Below, one piece after another: positions 1 to 7,036 of a DNA stretch of 64,000 nt (its first letter is position 1; each line of letters opens with the position of its first letter). Below the pieces are notes generated by a model that worked only from the letters and a program-made list of their open reading frames with translations, ran no database searches and was not told the DNA's origin. A program made the translations under genes and the position numbers. The stretch comes from Pseudorhodoferax sp. Leaf267 (GTDB taxonomy: Bacteria > Pseudomonadota > Gammaproteobacteria > Burkholderiales > Burkholderiaceae_C). The stretch lies in assembly GCF_001422405.1 (NCBI RefSeq), contig NZ_LMMV01000001.1:1421291-1485290 (forward strand), given 5' to 3'.

Positions 1-35
1 GCCTGGACGGCGCGCTGCGGATGGCCCCTCGCTGA
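1..35 (+). other. possible 3' end of an upstream gene
   Basis: Reading from base 3, the frame LDGALRMAPR ends in TGA at 33-35, one base before the end of the convergent LysR gene. It could be the last codons of a gene that begins outside the window. Eleven codons are too few to identify anything, so this is only a possibility. Confidence 0.2.
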
Positions 36-1010
36 CTAACGGCTGCGGCGGCGCAGGTCACCGTAGAGCTTGCGCTCCAGAGGCAGCCAGCGGTCCGTAT
101 CGTCGTTGAACAGCGACACCAACTGCTGCCGAAGCCAAGAGTGGCGTGAATCGTGGTGGTTCCTCCGATGCCAATGCTGGTTCACGCCGAAGACAGGCGG
201 CTTGAACGGGAGTGGGACCAGTTCCACGGCGCCCAGCTCGGCGAAGTACGCCCCTGTCGCAAGGGGCACCACAGCCATCAGGTCGGTCTCGCTGACGATG
301 GACGGAAGGCTCAGGTGGTGCGGGGTCCTGACCACCACGGTGCGCTTGAGTTTGCGGTGCTCCAGAAAGCGCTCGAACAGGTCGTTGGTCCGAGCTGGCG
401 ACATCACGACGGCGTGCCCGAGGGAGGTGAAGACGCTCACCGTCATCGGCGCCGCGAGCGCAGGATGCTTGGGTCGCAGCATGCCGACGTAGGTGTGGTT
501 GTACAGGCGTTGCTGGAAGAACGCGTCGGTGTCGATTTCGGGAAAGTAGCCGATGGCCAGGTCGACGCGTCCGGCCTCCATTTCTGCATGCAGCTCCTCT
601 TTGCGGTGCGAAGCGCTCTGCACCGTCACGCGCGGAGCCGTTGTGCGCAGCGTCGCGAGCAAGCGCGGAAGAAAAACCACCTCCGCGACGTCGGCCATCG
701 ACAGCGAGAAATGCGCGGACTCGGCCAGTGGGTCGAAGACCTCTTGGTCGAGGATGCCGGACTTCACACGCGACAGGATGTCACGCGCGTTCTCGGCCAT
801 GCGAGCGGCTCGGGGTGTTGCCTCCATCCCATTGGCAGTGCGCACGAACAGGGGATTGGCAAAGCGCTTGCGCAAACGGGCGAGCGCGGAGCTCACACCC
901 GACTGGCTCATGTCGAGCAGCTCGGCCGCTCGCGTCACGTTCCGCGTCTCCTCCAAGGCAACGATGAGGCGCAGCGTGTTGAGGTCGAAATCTGGGTCAA
1001 TCGTTTCCAC
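36..1010 (-). CDS. LysR-family transcriptional regulator
   Basis: A 324-aa protein of normal LysR length. The N-terminal winged helix-turn-helix covers about residues 10-67 (NTLRLIVALEE, TRAAELLDMSQSGVSSAL, FVRTANGMEATPRA) and is followed by a periplasmic-binding-protein-like effector domain to about residue 300. The start at 1010 is GTG; no in-frame ATG fits the family N-terminus better. It is divergent from the MarR gene starting at about 1037, with only about 26 bp between the starts, so the two regulators must share or overlap promoters. The nearby formaldehyde dehydrogenase and Rieske oxygenase genes suggest control of aromatic catabolism. The inducer cannot be told from sequence. Confidence 0.9.
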   Translation of the reverse strand: METIDPDFDLNTLRLIVALEETRNVTRAAELLDMSQSGVSSALARLRKRFANPLFVRTANGMEATPRAARMAENARDILSRVKSGILDQEVFDPLAESAHFSLSMADVAEVVFLPRLLATLRTTAPRVTVQSASHRKEELHAEMEAGRVDLAIGYFPEIDTDAFFQQRLYNHTYVGMLRPKHPALAAPMTVSVFTSLGHAVVMSPARTNDLFERFLEHRKLKRTVVVRTPHHLSLPSIVSETDLMAVVPLATGAYFAELGAVELVPLPFKPPVFGVNQHWHRRNHHDSRHSWLRQQLVSLFNDDTDRWLPLERKLYGDLRRRSR

Positions 1011-1036
1011 AGATGATGATAGGCATATGCAACGTC

Positions 1037-1576
1037 ATGAGCGATAGAGAGGTTTCCCGCAACTTGGCTTCGCGCGCTGGTCCCATCGAGCTGGACCTGA
1101 CCGAAGTGCAAGCCTTGATGACCTATTGGCTGCGGCGCGCGTCCCATAGGCTTTCCCAGGCACATGCATTGGCCGCGGAGCGCCTGAACCTGAAGCCTTA
1201 CGAGTTCGCAGCCCTGTCGCTCATCGCCGGCAACCCAGGCATCACGTCTTCTCAGCTGTCGACCGCTCTCGGTATGCGCAAGCCTAACTTCGTCGGCGTC
1301 CTACGCGACCTCGAAAGCGCGGGGTACGTCGTCAGAAGTGTTCACGCGGAGGATGGGCGAGCGAGTGCGCTTCGTGCCACGCCGACGGGCTTCGCCGCGG
1401 TGGCGCGTCTGTCGCCGTTGCTACGGCAGGTGGAAGCCGAGAGTATCGCGGGGCTCACTTCGCGCGAGTCGGCCTGTCTCTTCCGACTTCTGCGCAAGGT
1501 CTGCAGCGAACCGCGCTGTCCAGGGTCATCCGCTCCCAGGTCAAACACGCAGCAAGGCCCGAGGGTTAGCCCGTAG
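1037..1576 (+). CDS. MarR-family transcriptional regulator
   Basis: About 179 aa from the ATG at 1037; an upstream in-frame ATG at 1013 would add eight residues but would leave only two bases to the divergent LysR start. The winged helix is visible in LNLKPYEFAALSLIAGNPG, SSQLSTALGMRKPNFVGVLR and LESAGYVVRSVHAEDGRAS, the classic MarR recognition helix and wing. The C-terminus after about residue 155 is a polar tail. MarR proteins repress neighbouring catabolic or efflux genes and are released by small phenolic ligands. Its position just before the formaldehyde dehydrogenase makes that gene or the Rieske oxygenase likely targets (inference). Confidence 0.85.
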   Translation: MSDREVSRNLASRAGPIELDLTEVQALMTYWLRRASHRLSQAHALAAERLNLKPYEFAALSLIAGNPGITSSQLSTALGMRKPNFVGVLRDLESAGYVVRSVHAEDGRASALRATPTGFAAVARLSPLLRQVEAESIAGLTSRESACLFRLLRKVCSEPRCPGSSAPRSNTQQGPRVSP

Positions 1577-1744
1577 TCGCCTTGGCCGACTGACACCAGC
1601 GTGAGCCATGGATATCGTCTGCAGGCCTCAAACCGGGGCGCCAGTGGTCGTGCCACTTCAACGCACACGGTGCGACATTGCAAAGGCTGTCGTCAAAGAA
1701 CGGCCGCCTGACCACCAATGCGTCGCGGCCCAAACCATCCAATC

Positions 1745-1750
1745 AGGAGA
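1745..1750 (+). promoter_or_regulatory. ribosome binding site for formaldehyde dehydrogenase
   Basis: AGGAGA lies 9 bp upstream of the ATG at 1760. It decides this start over an in-frame upstream ATG at 1718 that lacks such a site. Confidence 0.7.
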
Positions 1751-1759
1751 ACACATCGT

Positions 1760-2953
1760 ATGGCAGAGAACCGAGGCGTCGTCTACGTCGAACCGGGCAA
1801 GGTCGAGGTACGCAACATCGACTATCCAAAGCTTCTCAATCCGCGAGGACGCACGGCGAACCACGGCGTCATCCTGAAGGTCCTGACGACCAACATCTGC
1901 GGCTCCGACCAGCACATGGTCCGCGGCCGAACGACCGCCCCCGAAGGTCTCGTGCTGGGCCACGAAATCACCGGCGAGGTCATCGAGGCCGGGAAGGACG
2001 TGGAGACGCTGTCGGTTGGCGACATCGTCTCGGTCCCCTTCAACGTCGCGTGCGGCCGCTGCCGCCTTTGCAAGGAACGGCAGACGGGCGTGTGCCTCAA
2101 CGTCAACGAAGCTCGGCCAGGCGGCGCCTACGGCTATGTGGACATGGGAGGCTGGATTGGGGGCCAGGCGGAGTACGTCATGGTGCCCTATGCGGACTTC
2201 AACCTGCTGAAGTTCCCAGACCGCGCTCAGGCCATCGAGAAGATTCGCGACTTGACTTGCCTATCGGACATCCTCCCCACGGGCTACCACGGCGCGGTCA
2301 CGGCTGGCGTTGGCCCCGGAAGCACGGTGTACGTCGCCGGCGCAGGACCTGTTGGCCTCGCAGCAGCGGCATCAGCCCGCCTCTTGGGCGCCGCGGTCGT
2401 CATCGTCGGAGACGTGAACGCAGAGCGTTTGAAACACGCCAAGGCGGTAGGCTTTGAAACCGTTAACGTGTCGCTCGATGCCAGCCTCGGGGACCAAATC
2501 GCTGCCATCGTCGGCGTGCCCGAAGTGGACAGCGCCATCGATGCGGTCGGCTTCGAGGCACGGGGCCATGGACACGACGGCGCGCAGCACGAAGCACCAG
2601 CGACGGTGCTGAACTCGCTGATGGAAGTGACGCGCGCCGCAGGGAAGATTGGTATCCCTGGCCTCTACGTCACCGACGACCCCGGCGCGGTGGACGCCGC
2701 CGCGAAGAAGGGCTCCCTGAGCCTGCGCCTCGGGCTCGGTTGGGCGAAGTCGCATAGCTTCATGACGGGCCAGACCCCGGTGATGCAGTACAACCGCGCC
2801 CTGATGCAGGCCATCCTTTGGAACCGAATTGACATCGCGAACGTCGTTGGTGTGAAGGTCATTGGCTTGGATGAGGCTCCCGCCGGCTATGCACAGTTCG
2901 ACGCCGGCGCGCCGACCAAGTTCGTCATCGACCCGCACGGGCAACTGAAGTAA
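1760..2953 (+). CDS. fdhA: glutathione-independent formaldehyde dehydrogenase
   Basis: A 397-aa zinc-dependent medium-chain dehydrogenase of the FdhA class, which oxidises formaldehyde to formate with NAD and needs no glutathione. Catalytic zinc ligands are seen in NICGSDQH (Cys47) and LGHE (His68). The structural-zinc cysteines are at about 98, 101, 104 and 112 (ACGRCRLC, then TGVC). The long insertion after Cys112 with GGAYGYVDMGGW is typical of FdhA rather than ordinary alcohol dehydrogenases. A Rossmann NAD site is in AGAGPVGLAAA near residue 195. It lies between two MarR genes and near a Rieske oxygenase of O-demethylase type, whose reaction releases formaldehyde. Detoxification of that product is the probable role. 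Confidence 0.9.
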   Translation: MAENRGVVYVEPGKVEVRNIDYPKLLNPRGRTANHGVILKVLTTNICGSDQHMVRGRTTAPEGLVLGHEITGEVIEAGKDVETLSVGDIVSVPFNVACGRCRLCKERQTGVCLNVNEARPGGAYGYVDMGGWIGGQAEYVMVPYADFNLLKFPDRAQAIEKIRDLTCLSDILPTGYHGAVTAGVGPGSTVYVAGAGPVGLAAAASARLLGAAVVIVGDVNAERLKHAKAVGFETVNVSLDASLGDQIAAIVGVPEVDSAIDAVGFEARGHGHDGAQHEAPATVLNSLMEVTRAAGKIGIPGLYVTDDPGAVDAAAKKGSLSLRLGLGWAKSHSFMTGQTPVMQYNRALMQAILWNRIDIANVVGVKVIGLDEAPAGYAQFDAGAPTKFVIDPHGQLK

Positions 2954-3082
2954 GCGCCCTCGTTCGGTGGCCGGCGACTGAGACGCTCGCGACACGACTT
3001 GTCTGCTGGCCTCAGGGCCGTCGTTTCCTGAGCGCGCAGCGCGCTGAGACACAATCCGGTGCGCAACAAAACGCATCGGAGC

Positions 3083-3646
3083 ATGACCAAAGCACTGTCA
3101 CCCAAGTTCAAGGGAAAAGGCGCAGACCCCAAGAAGGCGCCCAGTCCCACCATCGACCTTGAGCAGTACGCCCCGGCCTACCTCACGTGGATTGCGAACA
3201 AGCTGTCTGGAGGGGCGTCAAACGCTTACTTGCGAGCGTTCGACGTTGGCATCGAAACCTGGCGCATCCTTGTTCTGCTCGCCATCGAAGACGAGCTCAC
3301 CGCACAGGCCGTTTCCAAGACCATCGGTATGGACAAGGCTTCAGTGAGCCGCGCGCTCAAAAACATGCAGGCCGATGGGCTGGTGACGTTTGGTCTGGAC
3401 AACAACGACGGCCGGCTGCGGCTTGCGACTATCACCGAGAAGGGCCGCGCTCTTCACAACCAGATTCTGGAACTGGCCCGCGAGCGCGAGCGTGTCTTCT
3501 TGTCCGTCCTGGCGAAGCACGAACGCGAGAGCCTTCTGGACTTGCTGCGCCGCCTGCACGACAACCTGCCCAGCGTCGAGAAGGCAACGGCGGAGTTTCT
3601 CGAACAGCGCTACCCGCAGGCCGTCACGCGCAGGCCGCGCGGCTGA
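3083..3646 (+). CDS. MarR-family transcriptional regulator
   Basis: A 187-aa protein from ATG 3083, preceded by GGAG. After a basic, proline-rich start come dimerisation helices and a winged helix-turn-helix: DELTAQAVSKTIGMDKASVS, then LKNMQADGLVTFGLDNNDGR with the DxxDGR wing that marks MarR proteins. It ends 37 bp from the convergent Rieske oxygenase gene. Together with that gene and fdhA it resembles VanR-like control of methoxylated-aromatic degradation, but VanR proper is a GntR protein, so this is placement evidence only. Confidence 0.85.
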   Translation: MTKALSPKFKGKGADPKKAPSPTIDLEQYAPAYLTWIANKLSGGASNAYLRAFDVGIETWRILVLLAIEDELTAQAVSKTIGMDKASVSRALKNMQADGLVTFGLDNNDGRLRLATITEKGRALHNQILELARERERVFLSVLAKHERESLLDLLRRLHDNLPSVEKATAEFLEQRYPQAVTRRPRG

Positions 3647-3683
3647 CACGGCCCGCCAGCGCCGCACGGACAGGAAAGAGCGG

Positions 3684-4718
3684 TCAAGCGGACTCGGCCA
3701 GCAACCGCTGAACGACACGGCGGGCACGGTTGCCTCCCGCGTCGACGTGAATGTCAATCCACTCGGGCTTGCCGCCGAACTCCCGTATGTTGCGGTACTG
3801 CTCCTCGATGACGATGCGGTCCTCGTCAAAGGTGAAGGCGGTCTGCTGGATGACTGCCTGGCTGTTGTCCGGTTTGTCCGGGTGCCGCGTGCTCGACATG
3901 CTCCAGAAGTAGTGGCAGGTGTCCTCGGTCTCCGGAGTGATGCCGTGAAGGCCGCGCATGTGGAAGCCGCCGCGCTCGGGGTCGTCGATGGAATCGGTGC
4001 CTGGCTCTATGGCACCGGTCCAGATTTTCAAGTGAGACAGCGCGAACTCGATTTCCTGCCAACGGTCGCAGGTGTCACCGAATGGCCATGCCGCCTTGTA
4101 GGTCGGCGGCGGCCGCGAGCCTGGCATCTGCCGGACCACCTTGACCGTGTCGCCATCCTGGGTAACCTTCATGCCGGCGTTCATGTGCAGGCGCGCGTCA
4201 CCGCCGATGGTCTGCAAGTGCACGTACCCTAGGTGGCTCAGGTCCAGCAAGTTGTCGTGGATGAGCTGCCAGGGTGCCTTGTAGTGGTACGCGCCCGTGC
4301 CAAATTTATACCGCGGATCGTTGTGCCAAGGGTAGTTTGGAGCTTCGGTAGTCGGGGCGCCGCCGGCCTCCTTGGGCATCCAAATCCACAGGATGTGGTT
4401 CTTCTCGGCAATGTGGTACGCCCGGACTTTGGCCTTGCTCGGTATACGGTCCTGCCCCGGAATCTCCAGGCACTGGCCGTTGGGCGCGTAGAGCATGCCG
4501 TGGTAACCACAGCGCACGCCTTGCGCTTCCACCGTGCCGCACGACAGCGGCAGCGAGCGGTGGCAGCAGCGGTCCTCCAATGCGGCTACCTGGCCGTCGG
4601 CCGTGCGGAACAGCACCACTCGCTGGTTCAGGAACATTCGCCCCACGGGCTTGTCGGTCACATCGGTGGAGAAACCGGCCATGTACCACTGGTTCAGCGG
4701 AAACTTGGGCGGGGTCAT
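3684..4718 (-). CDS. Rieske non-heme iron oxygenase, O-demethylase type (VanA-like)
   Basis: A 344-aa oxygenase subunit, the usual length for vanillate and dicamba O-demethylases. The Rieske [2Fe-2S] ligands are Cys51-x-His53 and Cys70-x2-His73 (CCHRS and CGYHG). The mononuclear iron site is in DNLLDLSHLGYVH, with His162 and His167. Such enzymes use O2 and electrons from a separate ferredoxin-reductase (VanB type) to cleave aryl methyl ethers, giving formaldehyde. No reductase gene is in the window. The start at 4718 was chosen because longer readings run into the insertion sequence beginning at 4763 and because the protein then begins like the family (MTPPKFPLNQWYMAG). The substrate is unknown. 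Its native upstream promoter has been replaced by IS DNA. Confidence 0.85.
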   Translation of the reverse strand: MTPPKFPLNQWYMAGFSTDVTDKPVGRMFLNQRVVLFRTADGQVAALEDRCCHRSLPLSCGTVEAQGVRCGYHGMLYAPNGQCLEIPGQDRIPSKAKVRAYHIAEKNHILWIWMPKEAGGAPTTEAPNYPWHNDPRYKFGTGAYHYKAPWQLIHDNLLDLSHLGYVHLQTIGGDARLHMNAGMKVTQDGDTVKVVRQMPGSRPPPTYKAAWPFGDTCDRWQEIEFALSHLKIWTGAIEPGTDSIDDPERGGFHMRGLHGITPETEDTCHYFWSMSSTRHPDKPDNSQAVIQQTAFTFDEDRIVIEEQYRNIREFGGKPEWIDIHVDAGGNRARRVVQRLLAESA

Positions 4719-4762
4719 GGAGGCCGACACCGGCTGGATGGGGATGTATTGGGCAGTCGTCA

Positions 4763-4788
4763 ACGACAGCGGGCCAAACCGGGGGCTA
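4763..4788. repeat. left terminal inverted repeat of the ISKra4 element
   Basis: Reads with AGCGGGCCAAA then GGGGGCTA; it matches the reverse complement of 6225-6250 with three mismatches in 26 bases. The transposase stop codon (TAG, 4786-4788 on the minus strand) lies inside it. Confidence 0.8.
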
Positions 4789-6168
4789 TGCCTGTAGGTA
4801 TGGACGCAGGAAGGGATCATCCCAGCCATTCAACTTTGCTGGAGGACGCCATGGAACTGCGAATGCTCTGGGCCGCAACTCGCCGTTCAAATCAGTGACG
4901 CGCACCTGTGCGAGAAGATGCGCCCCTTGATCAGACCACCGCATCTGTCGCTTCTTGGCCATCCTCAGGCTCACGACCTGATTGACGGCTGATTCAGCGA
5001 TGGCACTGCTTATTGGGAGGTTCCTGTGGTGCCGTCGGCAATAGTTGACGAGGTACCTGTCGTTCAAGCTTAGGTAGCCCCATGTGCGTCTGACGCTCCA
5101 ATACAGGTTGAAGTACTCGAGTTCGTCCTTGCCGTCCAAGACGTCGTGGATCTCCTTCAGCCTTGCTACCGCCGCGCCGGCCTTCCCGTGCCACGTCAGC
5201 CACTTGCACGCTTGTACTTCGTCTCGGAGCAGACGTCCATTCGGTGCAAGCATCCGCGGGAACTTCAGCGCGCATAGTTCGATCGATCGAAACTTCATTG
5301 CGATGTGGAACCAGTCCAAGATGCGACACAGCGGCCGAGCAGTGCCATCGACGGCCTTCTGAAATTCACCTGCGCCGTCGCTGACGACGGTGACCCGCTC
5401 GTCATGTCCAACCCCGCAGCTGTCGAGAAACTGGTCAAGGCGTGCCGACGAAGAAGGGACTTGGTTGTGAACGTAGGAGTACAGACGCGTCGTCCCTCCC
5501 TGGAAGCAGGCTCGGCCCACGACGACGTTGACGTTCCGGTTGTGGCGGCGCGGTGGGCAGCAATGCTTGAGCCACCCTGAATCAACGGCGACCGCCGTGA
5601 CTGGAGGCATCTGCGGCTGGGGGTTCGAAGAAGGCCGTTCAGATGCCAGCTCGAGCTCCTGACCAACCACACGAACGCGCCGCTTCACCCCGGTAACAGA
5701 GATCGCTTGCTCAACGGGGAGAACTTCCCGCAAAAGAGAGCATGCATCGGCATAGGAGAGGTGCGCGGCCCATTTAACCTGCAGGTACTCCAGTTCCGGC
5801 GTCATCCCATGCGGGACGACTTTCGAGAGGGGACTGAACGTCGCGCCGTCCGGCTGGCCGGCGCAGGAGCAATAGCGCACGCGGGGGCTCGGCACTTGGA
5901 CGAGGCCGAACGCAGTTCGGATCTTCCGCTGATGCCAGCCTTTCAAGCTGAGCTTCGCGTCGCATACTTCGCAGCGCGCATGGCCGCAGGATATCCCTGC
6001 GCACTGGCCCCTCACGAAGTAGCGTTGTGCCGCAGCCAACAACGCTTTCCCCTCGGCCAAGCTCATGCCAATTGGATCCGTGGTGAGCTCGCGCTCAAAA
6101 GCACAGAGCTGAACACGCTCTGTTTGCTCTCTGTCATCGACAAGATGTGCTTCGATGATGATCCGCAT
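4786..6168 (-). CDS. ISKra4-family transposase
   Basis: A 460-aa protein of family length with no frameshift. It has an N-terminal region ending in a cysteine/histidine cluster (SCGHARCEVC, YCSC) that probably binds zinc. A DDE catalytic core follows: AVDSGWL (first Asp), VVSDGAGEF (second Asp) and an ESAVNQ segment near the C-terminus carrying the Glu. The stop codon lies in the left terminal repeat. It is the only gene of the element. Assignment to ISKra4 is from recognised family sequence style (EGKALLAAAQRYFV, GMTPELEYLQVKWAA); subgroup not determined. Confidence 0.85.
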   Translation of the reverse strand: MRIIIEAHLVDDREQTERVQLCAFERELTTDPIGMSLAEGKALLAAAQRYFVRGQCAGISCGHARCEVCDAKLSLKGWHQRKIRTAFGLVQVPSPRVRYCSCAGQPDGATFSPLSKVVPHGMTPELEYLQVKWAAHLSYADACSLLREVLPVEQAISVTGVKRRVRVVGQELELASERPSSNPQPQMPPVTAVAVDSGWLKHCCPPRRHNRNVNVVVGRACFQGGTTRLYSYVHNQVPSSSARLDQFLDSCGVGHDERVTVVSDGAGEFQKAVDGTARPLCRILDWFHIAMKFRSIELCALKFPRMLAPNGRLLRDEVQACKWLTWHGKAGAAVARLKEIHDVLDGKDELEYFNLYWSVRRTWGYLSLNDRYLVNYCRRHHRNLPISSAIAESAVNQVVSLRMAKKRQMRWSDQGAHLLAQVRVTDLNGELRPRAFAVPWRPPAKLNGWDDPFLRPYLQA

Positions 6169-6224
6169 GGCAGGCCTCCAGACGTTCGTTGGCCAACGAT
6201 TCTGATCCTGCTACGGCTTTCTGC

Positions 6225-6250
6225 TAGCCCCCACTTTGGCCCGCTCTCGT
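6225..6250. repeat. right terminal inverted repeat of the ISKra4 element
   Basis: Reverse-complement partner of 4763-4788. The base after it (6251) is already in LysR-like reading frame, so the element boundary is sharp. Confidence 0.8.
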
Positions 6251-6520
6251 CCACGGCCGCCGCGCCGGATTCTCGCCGCGCGTGGTGCGCGAGAGCGAGA
6301 CCGCCCAAGTGCTGCTGTGCCTGGTGGCGGCCGGGGTCGGGGGCTCGATCGCTCCGCGCGAACTGGCGCTGCAGGAAACGGTCGAAGGCGTGGTGTTCAA
6401 GCCGCTCGACGATGGTGCGGTCCGGCCCAGCCACGGAATAGCGTGGATGCAACACAACGCCAACCCTGCGTTGCGCTGCGCGACCTTCTGGCGCTCGACC
6501 TCCACCCGGCGACCGTATGA
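6251..6520 (+). pseudogene. LysR-family regulator, C-terminal fragment with frameshift
   Basis: Directly after the IS end the frame reads GRRAGFSPRVVRESE, then LLCLVAAGVGGSIAPRELAL and GVVFKPLDDG. This is the last third of a LysR effector-binding domain. The helix-turn-helix and most of the effector domain are absent. Around 6466-6475 the homologous reading changes frame to end as VALRDLLALDLHPATV and TGA at 6518-6520. The fragment points away from the Rieske oxygenase gene across the IS, so it was probably the divergent regulator of that gene before the insertion or deletion. Confidence 0.75.
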
Positions 6521-6556
6521 CCGGGCCCGCCCGCTACCTGGACATCCTGGCGAAGG

Positions 6557-6943
6557 ATGGCTTTGCTTGAGAAGGATGGAAAGCAGGATCGCGTCATCGA
6601 ACTGCGAGCCCTCTTTGACCCTCTTACTGCGCGTGCAAAGCCGCTGCTGAAGATCCGTAACAAGACTGTCGCGCATATCGATGCAAAGGAGACAACCAAA
6701 GACTTCTTCGCCGCCAACGAACTTCATTGGCACGAGGTCCGAGCGGTGCTTGACGACACGATCGCGCTGATCGTCAGAATCGCAGATGCAAAGGATGCGG
6801 TAGAACTGGGCATACCACCGGATGGAAGGCTTCGCGACGCTACGTTCCATGTGTTAGCCACGCTGAGGACTTCAAGTGCATCACAGCCCGCGAGGACTCC
6901 AGCCATGATCGCCAGGACATCAGAAGGCAAGGCGCCTGTGTAA
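6557..6943 (+). CDS. small HEPN-like (AbiU2-like) protein, possibly truncated
   Basis: A 128-aa ORF without a clear Shine-Dalgarno. The central part reads LLKIRNKTVAHIDAKE, where R-x5-H fits the catalytic motif of HEPN ribonuclease folds and resembles AbiU2-type abortive-infection proteins. The helix that follows (LHWHEVRAVLDDTIALIVRI) is also typical. Family members are usually longer at the N-terminus, so this may be the 3' part of a broken gene. It ends 93 bp from the convergent ietS gene, which puts it inside the defence cassette. Function is inferred only from motif and position; a chance resemblance is possible. Confidence 0.5.
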   Translation: MALLEKDGKQDRVIELRALFDPLTARAKPLLKIRNKTVAHIDAKETTKDFFAANELHWHEVRAVLDDTIALIVRIADAKDAVELGIPPDGRLRDATFHVLATLRTSSASQPARTPAMIARTSEGKAPV

Positions 6944-7036
6944 CCGACACTCGGAACCTGGCCGGGCAGCAGGTCCTCATGCTCACCGCTTCATTGAAGC
7001 TCACAGCGCGCGATCGCGCTGCAGTGGTCCGGACCT

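Larger units (their letters stand above)
4763..6250 (-). mobile_element. ISKra4-family insertion sequence (complete)
   Basis: About 1.49 kb, bounded by imperfect terminal inverted repeats at 4763-4788 and 6225-6250 and holding one full-length transposase gene. No clear target-site duplication is visible. The right end abuts codons of a LysR gene whose 5' part is missing from the left flank. This suggests that insertion was accompanied or followed by a deletion. Confidence 0.8.

Noticed and set aside
4763-6250. A target-site duplication for the ISKra4 element
   Set aside because: The bases outside the two terminal repeats do not match in any length of 2-9 bp.
6517-6571. A short frame MTGPARYLDILAKDGFA overlapping the LysR fragment stop by ATGA
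   Set aside because: Only 17 codons, no homology, and it ends inside the next ORF; chance is more likely than a coupled peptide.
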